Below, in pieces: positions 6,749-13,501 of a stretch of 22,060 nt of DNA. The stretch's first letter is position 1. Every line of letters starts with the position of its first letter. This DNA comes from Candidatus Thorarchaeota archaeon (GTDB lineage Archaea; Asgardarchaeota; Thorarchaeia; Thorarchaeales; Thorarchaeaceae), in contig JABCSP010000010.1 of assembly GCA_018238825.1 (NCBI GenBank), positions 1 through 22,060 on the forward strand. Reading direction: 5' to 3'. Made by a program: the position numbers and the translations under genes. The notes below the pieces were generated by a model. It had not been told where the DNA came from. It searched no databases and saw nothing but the letters and a program-made list of their open reading frames with translations.

Positions 6749-9475
6749 CTAGTAGAGCTGAATTGGAACCCAGAAGGTATTCCAATCACTGGCAAATGAT
6801 GGTTCGCCATGGTCTATGTTGTTCCACCAGAGGAATTTAAGCTGGTAGTTCATTCCTGGAAACATTCCAATATCCTGAGGATCTCCAGATTGCAATGGAA
6901 TTATGAATTCTATTACATTATCACCACTAGCAAACTCTGTAGAGTTTGTACCTGTAGAGTCTTCGGTCCAAGTTCCATCATAGTGAATGTTACCATCAAA
7001 TGGTTGACCATTGTAGTTCATAATTCTGAGGTCAGAATCAAGAACTGCATTCTCTGGGGACAATTGAATACCAAAGGCATCTTCACCAAGGGTATAGTTG
7101 TCCATTTGAATTCCATAGTACATGTGAGTTGAGTTTGCTTGAGAGTGAACTCGAGCATTGTATCCCCCACCAAATGTTAAATCATAGCTTTGAAGAGAGC
7201 TCTCAGCACTTGATAGTGCTCCGTCAAGAGATGCATCTAAGTTTCCACTAGTCAAAGATGGAATTCTATCTGCAGTTGTACGGTTCATGTACTGGTAATA
7301 CATTGTGTAATCAACTTCATAGATTTTGACTGTTCCGTATGCAGAGCTGACATATGGGTCCTTGAAAGCACCATGAAGACTTACAGGCATATGACTGGTC
7401 CATGCAGTGTCTTCCCAGAAGAAACTGTCCACCTGTATCCGGGCATCGGGCAGATTAAGAAGTGCTGCTTCTTCTTGATTTCTGGGTTCTCCATAGGATA
7501 GGAGCTTGAAGAGAGTTGAGCTGTAGAATGGCTCACGTGTTCGGTCACTAGCATCAAGGTATGTAGCATCATCAATCAATGATGTGCCAAATCGGTCCTC
7601 TGCAATTCGTACCATCCATGGCCACTTGCCATCATCACCGCCAAATCCTGAGAATCTGTGTCCCCAATATACAAGAACATGGGTTGTATCCCAGAGTTTG
7701 AAGGTCTTTAGCGACTCAGTGAGGTTAAGCGCCATCAATGCATACCCCATGAGCGCTATTTGGGTACTATTGAACGTCGCATTATCTACGATAGTTTTAG
7801 CGCCCGAAGCACCGTTAATCCAATAGCCATAGTCCCACCAACTAGCAATTACGGACCCAGAAGGTAAGACATTCCTAATATAGGTCATAGCAACCTGCCA
7901 ATCGGTGGCTTGACCTTGGCCTGAGAGTGGAGCTTGTGCAAACTCAGGATTGCCCACTTGCGAGGAAACATAATTCACACCAAGAATCACGTTAACTGAC
8001 AGTAATAGGCCAATGAACGCAAATGCAGTAAGTGCATGTTCCGAGGTGAGTGAAGAACTCATCCTGAATCGTCGTCTCTCAAAGACTGACTGCTGTGTGA
8101 CAACCTTTGCATAAGGTAATAGAATGTTGTATGTTGCAACTGCAGCTAAGATAGCTACACCAGGTGCAAGTATCAGACTTAGACGGATCATACTTCCAGC
8201 GAAGTAGACTGATGTCACTCCATAGATTAGGATTAGCCAATCCTCATCACGACCTCTCTTGAATAAGAAGTACAAACCAAGCGGGAAGAAGAATATCAAA
8301 ATTAGAAGTGTATTATAGAATGCACCCCATGGACTTGGCAAGTGTTCTGCCACTGATGCCAGAATTCGTTGATCTAGCCGCAAGAATGGATTGATTACTG
8401 AAAGGAATTTCGCACCAATTTTAAGAATCGGGTTAGAACTGTAGGGAGTGATTGTAAGTGTATTACTTCCCACATAGATAAGATATGAAACTACACCAAT
8501 AATAGGAGTAATTAATCCGAAAAGGATGGGTTTCATGTGGGGCGCCAATACATTGGCAGTGGCTTCACGATAGCTTCCAATTCTGAGCCAAATCTCATAC
8601 ATAACAAGAAGTCCAGCAACTCCAATTGGCGCAAGGATTGTGAAATCTGTTAGATTAGCGAAACCATTTCGCGGAATGAGGGCCCCGAGAAAGATACCTA
8701 ACGAGATTGTAATTAAGTATGAAGAAAGTAATTTCTTGCTATAGCGTCCAATTACTAACATTGCAAAAGCGAATAATGCAAGAAGCCCCAGCATAAATTC
8801 TGAAGCACCCCAAGACATCTGAAGATAGCCTAGAGCAAGACCTGCACCAACAGAAGCGGATAGAGAGCCACGTTTTAGACCTCTCATGAATAGAAATGTT
8901 GTAAGGACAATGGCAAATACACCAATACACTCATTGTCATAGAATCCTGCTATTGTTCTCTGTAGAAAGGCGGGAATGAATGCTGTGAATATTCCAGCAA
9001 ATAATCCAACAGTGTTGTTATAGAGTTCTCTACCAAGGAAGAAAGCGACCACTGCAGTAAGAGCACCCATGAATGCTGGAAGGATAAGGGATACGGTGAT
9101 CACATCTACACTGATACCAAAACCATTCAGTATGAAATAGAAGAAGGCGCTTGTGAAAGGTACTCCAATATAACTTGTTGTGGTCATATCACGACCAAAT
9201 GGAACCCATGTTGAATCATCATACCAACTGAAGAACGCAGCATATCCATTTTCTGTAACATAATCAGTGACTCTAATTTGAAACCAAGGGTCAAATGCAC
9301 GTACTATTGGTTGAGAGTCTAGTAAGGGTTCTAGACGTAGCAAAAGAGCAGCTGTAAAGATGATGAGAAGTGTCACCATCAACATAATCGAGCCACGTGA
9401 AATCTTTGATTTAGGTCGGTGGAATACCTGTTTTAGGAATCGTACACTCGACCTTCTGAACTTACCTACTGACAT
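6749..9475 (-). CDS. aglB: STT3/AglB-type oligosaccharyltransferase catalytic subunit with C-terminal beta domain
   Basis: Integral membrane enzyme transferring a lipid-linked glycan to Asn in N-x-S/T sequons at the outer face of the membrane. Residues about 30-500 hold the many transmembrane helices. Catalytic motifs are present: RAFDPWFQIR with Asp62, FYDNECIG with the D-x-E motif 180-182, and the SVAEHLPSPWGAF loop with Glu377. WWDYG is at 546-550. The acceptor-side DK motif reads DDGKWPWMVRIAE (about 614-626), close to the eukaryotic K-x-x-W-M-V-R-I form. After about 765 comes an extracellular beta-rich tail (ARVHSQANSTHMYYGIQMDN, TLGEDAFGIQLS) reminiscent of DOMON/CBM9-like domains; this is my inference. 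At 908 aa it is on the long side. It starts at ATG 9475 with GGAGAG upstream, and a terminator-like hairpin follows. Confidence 0.94.
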   Translation of the reverse strand: MSVGKFRRSSVRFLKQVFHRPKSKISRGSIMLMVTLLIIFTAALLLRLEPLLDSQPIVRAFDPWFQIRVTDYVTENGYAAFFSWYDDSTWVPFGRDMTTTSYIGVPFTSAFFYFILNGFGISVDVITVSLILPAFMGALTAVVAFFLGRELYNNTVGLFAGIFTAFIPAFLQRTIAGFYDNECIGVFAIVLTTFLFMRGLKRGSLSASVGAGLALGYLQMSWGASEFMLGLLALFAFAMLVIGRYSKKLLSSYLITISLGIFLGALIPRNGFANLTDFTILAPIGVAGLLVMYEIWLRIGSYREATANVLAPHMKPILFGLITPIIGVVSYLIYVGSNTLTITPYSSNPILKIGAKFLSVINPFLRLDQRILASVAEHLPSPWGAFYNTLLILIFFFPLGLYFLFKRGRDEDWLILIYGVTSVYFAGSMIRLSLILAPGVAILAAVATYNILLPYAKVVTQQSVFERRRFRMSSSLTSEHALTAFAFIGLLLSVNVILGVNYVSSQVGNPEFAQAPLSGQGQATDWQVAMTYIRNVLPSGSVIASWWDYGYWINGASGAKTIVDNATFNSTQIALMGYALMALNLTESLKTFKLWDTTHVLVYWGHRFSGFGGDDGKWPWMVRIAEDRFGTSLIDDATYLDASDRTREPFYSSTLFKLLSYGEPRNQEEAALLNLPDARIQVDSFFWEDTAWTSHMPVSLHGAFKDPYVSSAYGTVKIYEVDYTMYYQYMNRTTADRIPSLTSGNLDASLDGALSSAESSLQSYDLTFGGGYNARVHSQANSTHMYYGIQMDNYTLGEDAFGIQLSPENAVLDSDLRIMNYNGQPFDGNIHYDGTWTEDSTGTNSTEFASGDNVIEFIIPLQSGDPQDIGMFPGMNYQLKFLWWNNIDHGEPSFASDWNTFWVPIQLY

Positions 9476-9604
9476 ATGGAGTGCTCTCTCCGTGTTCTTT
9501 CCGAACTAGGCGGAGCGATTTTGTGATGCGCTAAAAAGGTTACTGTTAGAATCGGAGTTGTACTATAATTTTGGAAACCAGTCAGAAAAAGAAATGATGA
9601 TTAG

Positions 9605-9628
9605 GGTGGAGCAGAAACAAGCTCCACC
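9605..9628 (-). terminator. terminator-like hairpin after gcvH
   Basis: GGTGGAGC (9605-9612) and GCTCCACC (9621-9628) make a perfect 8-bp GC-rich stem with an 8-nt loop. Read on the minus strand it begins 22 nt after the gcvH stop and is followed by a T-rich stretch (TCATCATTTCTTTTTC). It probably separates gcvTH transcription from the downstream STT3 gene. Confidence 0.6.
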
Positions 9629-9649
9629 ATAAGTCACACACTTGTTATA

Positions 9650-10045
9650 TTATTCAGATTCGATTAATGCCTTGTATGCATTCGCATCCATTAGTGCGGC
9701 AAGGTCTGCTTCAAGATTTGAAGGTTTAATCTTGAACAACCAGCCCTCTCCATAGCAATCTTCGTTGATCTTTTCTGGAGCATCTTCAAGCTCAGTATTC
9801 ACTTCGATAATCTCGCCACCAATTGGTGTGAAGAGATCTGATGAGGCTTTCATAGATTCAACAAGTCCGCATTCACCATTCGCTTCGAGAACTGTACCTA
9901 CCTCAGAGATTTCAACAAAAGTAATCTCGTGAAGGGCATTCTGAGCATGGTCAGTTATCCCAATGATTGCAACATCACCTTCGATTTTGACCCACTCGTG
10001 TTCAGCACTATATTTTAATTCAGCCTTAATTTCGGTGTCGCCCAT
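9650..10045 (-). CDS. gcvH: glycine cleavage system H protein
   Basis: Lipoyl carrier shuttling the aminomethyl group between P and T proteins. Hallmarks are YSAEHEWVKIEGDVAIIGITDHAQ at the N-terminus and the lipoylation segment GLVESMKASSDLF with Lys66 as acceptor. PIGGEIIEVN and the C-terminal YGEGWLFKIKPSN also match the family. At 131 aa it is standard length. GGTGG lies just upstream of the ATG. It is second in an operon with gcvT, 54 bp after the gcvT stop. The P-protein genes are not in the window and must be elsewhere. Confidence 0.96.
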   Translation of the reverse strand: MGDTEIKAELKYSAEHEWVKIEGDVAIIGITDHAQNALHEITFVEISEVGTVLEANGECGLVESMKASSDLFTPIGGEIIEVNTELEDAPEKINEDCYGEGWLFKIKPSNLEADLAALMDANAYKALIESE

Positions 10046-10099
10046 AATTGTCCACCAATGATTTTCGACTGAGAATTTCAGTTTAAATCAGTTTGGATA

Positions 10100-11245
10100 T
10101 CATATAGTCCGGGTTTCACCATACTTTTCAGAGTCATAGAAAGGCCATTTCGTGATTTCGGCTCTTCGATGGCGCCCTTTGATGTCAATCTCAATAATAT
10201 CTCCATCATTAACTGTGTCGGGATGAACATAACCCATTCCAATACCCTTGTTTGATATTGGTGAGAGTCCGCCACTGGTGGTCATACCAATTTTGACCCC
10301 ATTAAAGAGAATGGGATATTTTTCTCTTGGAATCCCTCGATCAATCATAACAAATCCAATTCGGGTTTTCTTGACTCCTTCTTTCTTGTGACTTCGAACC
10401 ACATCATAGCCAATATAGTGAGGTTCTACTTTGAATTTGACAGCATATGGAATCCGAGCTTCGATTGGAGATGTTTCTTCATCAAGCTCGTGGCCATAAA
10501 GAACGAATCCAGCTTCCAGGCGTGTTGAGTCTCTTGCACCTAACCCGCAGGGCTTGATACCAAACTCAGCACCTTGGTTGAGTAATTCTTTCCAGAATCC
10601 AATTGCTCTTGTCTTCCCCTCGTCTGAGAAAGAGCAGTTCAATACTAATACTTCAGCACCTGCTTCGCCAGTATATCCTGTTCGGCACAGGAAAGTGTCG
10701 TATCCAGCAATAGTTATTGGATTACAAGTGAATCTGCCAAATTCACCCATATCTTTCTCTGACATCTTACTCAGAAGTGCTAGTGCATTAGGACCTTGTA
10801 CTGCAATCATAGCAATCTCTTTTGTTTTATCAGTCACATTCACGTCGAACTTCTTTGCTTGTTCCTGGATATGAGCCCAGATTTTTGCCCCATTGGCTGC
10901 ATTGGTGACCCAGATGAACGCCTCTTCTCCAATTCGATACAACATGAGGTCATCAAAGGTTCCACCATTCTCGTTCAGACATGTAGAATATTGACCTCCA
11001 TTGATCTTCAATTTGCTTACGTTGTTGGTCGTTACCGTTTGGAGAAAATCAATAGAATCTGGCCCCTCAATCCTCATTCTCAACATATGAGAAACATCGA
11101 AGATTCCACAACTATCCCTGACAGCCATGTGTTCCTCTTTGATGGAACTATACCGTACTGGCATCTCCCAACCAGCAAACGGGATGACATCACCGTGTTC
11201 TTTATGCCAATCATAGATCTGAGTTCTTTCAAGCCTGTCATTCAT
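10100..11245 (-). CDS. gcvT: aminomethyltransferase (glycine cleavage T protein)
   Basis: Transfers the methylene group from the lipoyl arm of H protein to tetrahydrofolate (or an analogue), releasing ammonia. Seen are LERTQIYDWHKEHGDVIPFAGWEMPVRYSS at the start, SHMLRMRIEGPDS, NENGGTFDDLMLYR with the conserved catalytic-region Asp pair, GYTGEAGAEVLV, and GLGARDSTRLEAGFVLYGHE. The C-terminal GcvT domain shows GMTTSGGLSPISNKGIGMGYV. At 381 aa it is full length. GGTGA is six bases before ATG 11245. It is first gene of gcvT-gcvH and divergent from the DHPS gene across 85 bp, so both may share a control region. Confidence 0.96.
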   Translation of the reverse strand: MNDRLERTQIYDWHKEHGDVIPFAGWEMPVRYSSIKEEHMAVRDSCGIFDVSHMLRMRIEGPDSIDFLQTVTTNNVSKLKINGGQYSTCLNENGGTFDDLMLYRIGEEAFIWVTNAANGAKIWAHIQEQAKKFDVNVTDKTKEIAMIAVQGPNALALLSKMSEKDMGEFGRFTCNPITIAGYDTFLCRTGYTGEAGAEVLVLNCSFSDEGKTRAIGFWKELLNQGAEFGIKPCGLGARDSTRLEAGFVLYGHELDEETSPIEARIPYAVKFKVEPHYIGYDVVRSHKKEGVKKTRIGFVMIDRGIPREKYPILFNGVKIGMTTSGGLSPISNKGIGMGYVHPDTVNDGDIIEIDIKGRHRRAEITKWPFYDSEKYGETRTI

Positions 11246-11330
11246 GGAAAATCACCGTCTTGACTTGATGCGAAGCTAAATCGACTACATTTTATGTCCT
11301 TCCATTTAGTCCTCTATTGAGGCATACTCC

Positions 11331-12164
11331 TTGGTAAGATACACAGTTGATGTAGATGGGCTACGTATTGGAGAAGACTATCCGGTTCGCCTTATGGGTA
11401 TCCTCAATCTATCACCAGAATCATTCTACAAAGGAACCGTTGCCACTGATAAATCGGAAATTCAACAAATCATTGAGAAAATGGAGAAAGATGGCGCCGA
11501 TATCATTGATGTTGGTGCGGCATCAACTGCTCCAAAGAATGTCTATGGTACATCTGAGATTTCAGAGAAAGAGGAGCTGAACCGTCTCACGATGGTACTC
11601 AGAGATATCACAAATTCAACTAATCTACCGATTTCAATTGACACTGTTTCATCAAAGGTGGCAGATATGGCTCTTGATATGGGGATAACAATGGTCAATG
11701 ATATCTCTGGATTGCGTGCTGATTCTAAGATGGCGAATCTCGTAAGTTCTAGAGATGTTCCCGTAGTGATTATGGCAAATTGCAGAACTCCCTGTGATAG
11801 TGTTCTTTCATCTCTAAATTCACTTGAGGCCAGTTATAAAATAGCAATCAAATCAGGAATAGGGCAAGAAAAGATACTCCTAGATCCTGGAATAGGATTT
11901 GGAAAGCCAGCTGAAGTAGATTTCGAGATATTAGGAAACTTGCAGCAGTTCACTCGTTTTAATCAACCATTGTTAGTTGGAGTGTCCAGGAAAGCCTTCA
12001 TAGGCAGCCTGCTAAAACAGCAAGACCCTGCAGAAAGACTCAACGGATCCCTAGCGGCAACAGCTATTGCAGTTTACAATGGTGCCAAAGTGATTCGCAC
12101 GCATGATATCAAAGAAACAAAAATGGCAGTTCGTATAGGTGAAGCGGTTCTTCAGGATGATTGA
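11331..12164 (+). CDS. folP: dihydropteroate synthase-like protein (archaeal type)
   Basis: TIM-barrel pterin-binding enzyme that condenses 6-hydroxymethylpterin diphosphate with an aminobenzoate-type acceptor in folate or methanopterin synthesis. Motifs are LMGILNLSPESFYKG, GADIIDVGAASTAP, ISIDTVSSKVAD, MVNDISGL, ILLDPGIGFGK and LLVGVSRKAFIG. Departures from bacterial FolP are STAP in place of STRPG and MANCRTP where the M-H-M-x-G-x-P loop normally is, so the acceptor may differ. At 277 aa it has normal length. The start is TTG 11331 with GAGG at 11319-11322; the next ATG (11395) would remove the first barrel strand. An MptE-like gene follows after 6 bp, supporting a pterin-carrier operon. 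Confidence 0.9.
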   Translation: MVRYTVDVDGLRIGEDYPVRLMGILNLSPESFYKGTVATDKSEIQQIIEKMEKDGADIIDVGAASTAPKNVYGTSEISEKEELNRLTMVLRDITNSTNLPISIDTVSSKVADMALDMGITMVNDISGLRADSKMANLVSSRDVPVVIMANCRTPCDSVLSSLNSLEASYKIAIKSGIGQEKILLDPGIGFGKPAEVDFEILGNLQQFTRFNQPLLVGVSRKAFIGSLLKQQDPAERLNGSLAATAIAVYNGAKVIRTHDIKETKMAVRIGEAVLQDD

Positions 12165-12170
12165 TACAAG

Positions 12171-12902
12171 ATGGAATGGATAGATTGGCAACCAATTTAC
12201 CAAGATATCGTAAATAGATTAAGCTTGGATACTATAATGGATATACGCGCTACCCAGTTGCTTACAGAATTATTGAAGGATATCGAACCAGACCCATTAT
12301 TGCAACTCTTGGAACAGAGAATAATAAATAGAACAGTTGTAATTTGTGGAGCAGGTCCATCACTTGAACAGCATATACAGATACTGAAAGAGAGAAATGA
12401 CTATCAAGACATGGTATTTGTTGCAGCAGATGGTGCAGTATCACTACTACTAGAGCAAAATTGTACATGCAATATTATTGTTACAGATTTAGATGGTGAT
12501 TATAACCATATCAAACAAGCCACGCAGAATGGAGCCTTGACAATTGTTCATGGACATGGTGATAACATGGACAAGATTAGAGATGTGGTACTAAGCCTTG
12601 GATCGGTTCTTGGAAGTACTCAAGTAGAGCCAACGGAGAGAACGTTTCTTTGGGGAGGTTTTACAGACGGTGATAGAGCCTGTTATGTAGTAACTAATTA
12701 CTCACCAAAGAGAATCATCCTTGCAGGGATGGATTTTGGAAAAGTGGTGGGAAAGTGGTCCAAGCCAAAACATGAAACACACTTTGCCGCACCTCAAAGG
12801 AAAGTACTCAAGCTAGAGATTGCACAGGAACTCATTACTGCTCTCTTCGAGAGAGTTGACATACCTTGTACTATTTTGGAAAGTGTACTTGGAAACGAAT
12901 GA
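12171..12902 (+). CDS. mptE: 6-hydroxymethyl-7,8-dihydropterin pyrophosphokinase, MptE-like
   Basis: Predicted archaeal enzyme (DUF115/MptE family) transferring pyrophosphate from ATP to 6-hydroxymethyl-dihydropterin, the step just before dihydropteroate synthase. Visible motifs are TVVICGAGPSLEQHI (nucleotide-binding loop, about 54-68), FVAADGAVSLLL, NIIVTDLDGDYNHI (Asp-rich, about 100-113), TIVHGHGDNMD, and LWGGFTDGDRACY; all are characteristic of this family. At 243 aa it is the expected size. It lies 6 bp after the DHPS-like gene, so the two consecutive pathway steps are likely co-expressed. Its TGA stop sits in a hairpin shared with the convergent OSTC-like gene. Confidence 0.92.
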   Translation: MEWIDWQPIYQDIVNRLSLDTIMDIRATQLLTELLKDIEPDPLLQLLEQRIINRTVVICGAGPSLEQHIQILKERNDYQDMVFVAADGAVSLLLEQNCTCNIIVTDLDGDYNHIKQATQNGALTIVHGHGDNMDKIRDVVLSLGSVLGSTQVEPTERTFLWGGFTDGDRACYVVTNYSPKRIILAGMDFGKVVGKWSKPKHETHFAAPQRKVLKLEIAQELITALFERVDIPCTILESVLGNE

Positions 12903-12915
12903 TTCTAAATCATTC
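12897..12915. terminator. hairpin overlapping both stop codons of convergent mptE and OSTC-like genes
   Basis: GAATGATT (12897-12904) and AATCATTC (12908-12915) form a perfect 8-bp stem whose 3-nt loop, CTA, is the TAG stop of the minus-strand gene. The mptE TGA is inside the left arm. It is a compact candidate for bidirectional 3'-end formation. Confidence 0.4.
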
Positions 12916-13327
12916 CTGTCTTGATTCCCCAGAGATAGCTGAAGAGTAGAAATGCTACACCCGTAAGAATCACTCCAAGGATCATCAATCTGGTCGCATA
13001 TCCAGGTTGAAAGACGTACTTGGATCCATAGTATAACAGACCAAGACCCATTGTACCAACCATGATGATAACAGAAGCAACAACTCCTTCCATACCAAGT
13101 TGGGAATCTATACCTGGGGAGATGAGGATAGGAATTCCACCTGCTCCTCCTGCAATAGCTGGCGGAGTTCTTACTAGGGTATAGATGTTGCCACCGAGGA
13201 CAAATATAACTGCTATGAAGATAATTCCAAAGAGGACTATGTCTGGAGGGCGGGTTGGCATACCAAACCTCGGCCTCGTAAGTCGAACTCTGGGTTTTAT
13301 TATAAAACTCGGCCACCAGGGTTGCAT
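12905..13327 (-). CDS. OSTC/DC2-like oligosaccharyltransferase accessory subunit
   Basis: 140-aa membrane protein with a basic, Pro-rich N-terminus and three hydrophobic helices (about 28-50, 78-100, 112-134). Its layout follows eukaryotic OSTC/DC2, the C-terminal membrane part shared with OST3/OST6. Matching elements are GGNIYTLVRTPP at 45-56 (human form G-G-I-I-Y-D-V-I-V-E-P-P, from memory), a short hydrophilic loop, MEGVVASVIIMVGTMGLGLL at 79-98, and a last helix ending in a short polar tail. In eukaryotes OSTC links the STT3A-type transferase to the Sec61 channel; STT3 and Sec61-beta genes are both in this window. There is no thioredoxin domain, so it corresponds to OSTC rather than full OST3/OST6. 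GAGGTAA precedes ATG 13327. The homology is read by eye and needs a profile search. Confidence 0.75.
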   Translation of the reverse strand: MQPWWPSFIIKPRVRLTRPRFGMPTRPPDIVLFGIIFIAVIFVLGGNIYTLVRTPPAIAGGAGGIPILISPGIDSQLGMEGVVASVIIMVGTMGLGLLYYGSKYVFQPGYATRLMILGVILTGVAFLLFSYLWGIKTGMI

Positions 13328-13361
13328 AGTGTTACCTCGAGCGGTGTCGAAATGGAGTCTG

Positions 13362-13369
13362 CTTTTAAG
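13362..13369 (-). promoter_or_regulatory. candidate TATA box for the OSTC-like gene
   Basis: On the minus strand CTTAAAAG lies 35-42 nt before the ATG at 13327, giving a predicted transcript start near 13340 and a very short leader holding GAGGTAA. Placement fits an archaeal core promoter. Confidence 0.4.
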
Positions 13370-13388
13370 AGTATCGAGAATTATGTGG

Positions 13389-13402
13389 TTGTACTAGTAC
13401 AA
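13389..13402. promoter_or_regulatory. perfect 14-bp palindrome in the divergent OSTC/topA intergenic region
   Basis: TTGTACTAGTACAA is a perfect palindrome lying upstream of both divergent TATA-like boxes. Its symmetry and position suit a site for a dimeric DNA-binding protein acting on either promoter. No regulator can be named. Confidence 0.4.
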
Positions 13403-13416
13403 TAGTGACTCTGAAT

Positions 13417-13452
13417 TGAGATTTCATAACGCGTATTTAAGAGTGAATCTCA
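13417..13452. promoter_or_regulatory. inverted repeat flanking the topA TATA-like box
   Basis: TGAGATT (13417-13423) and AATCTCA (13446-13452) form a perfect 7-bp inverted repeat with a 22-bp spacer. The spacer contains TATTTAA (13434-13440), the likely TATA box of topA, so the arms bracket the core promoter. A protein bound to both arms would compete with TBP/TFB; this role is inferred. Confidence 0.35.
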
Positions 13453-13483
13453 GAAGAGAATATCAGACTGTAAGAAAGGTGAA

Positions 13484-13501
13484 ATGATCTGCCCCGATTG
13501 A
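13484..13501 (+). other. possible 5-codon leader ORF overlapping the topA start
   Basis: ATG at 13484 opens a frame encoding M-I-C-P-D and stopping at TGA 13499-13501, whose final A is the first base of the topA ATG. A GGTG (13478-13481) lies only two bases before this small ORF and 19 bases before topA, so neither spacing is ideal. It may couple translation of topA or may be chance. Confidence 0.25.

Noticed and set aside
10796..11263. 155-aa plus-strand frame opposite gcvT
   Set aside because: It is a shadow of the well-supported gcvT coding strand, with no independent motif.
12813..13316. 167-aa minus-strand frame overlapping the OSTC-like gene
   Set aside because: It lies in another frame of the OSTC-like gene and runs into mptE antisense; it is rich in W, Y, S and C with no family pattern.
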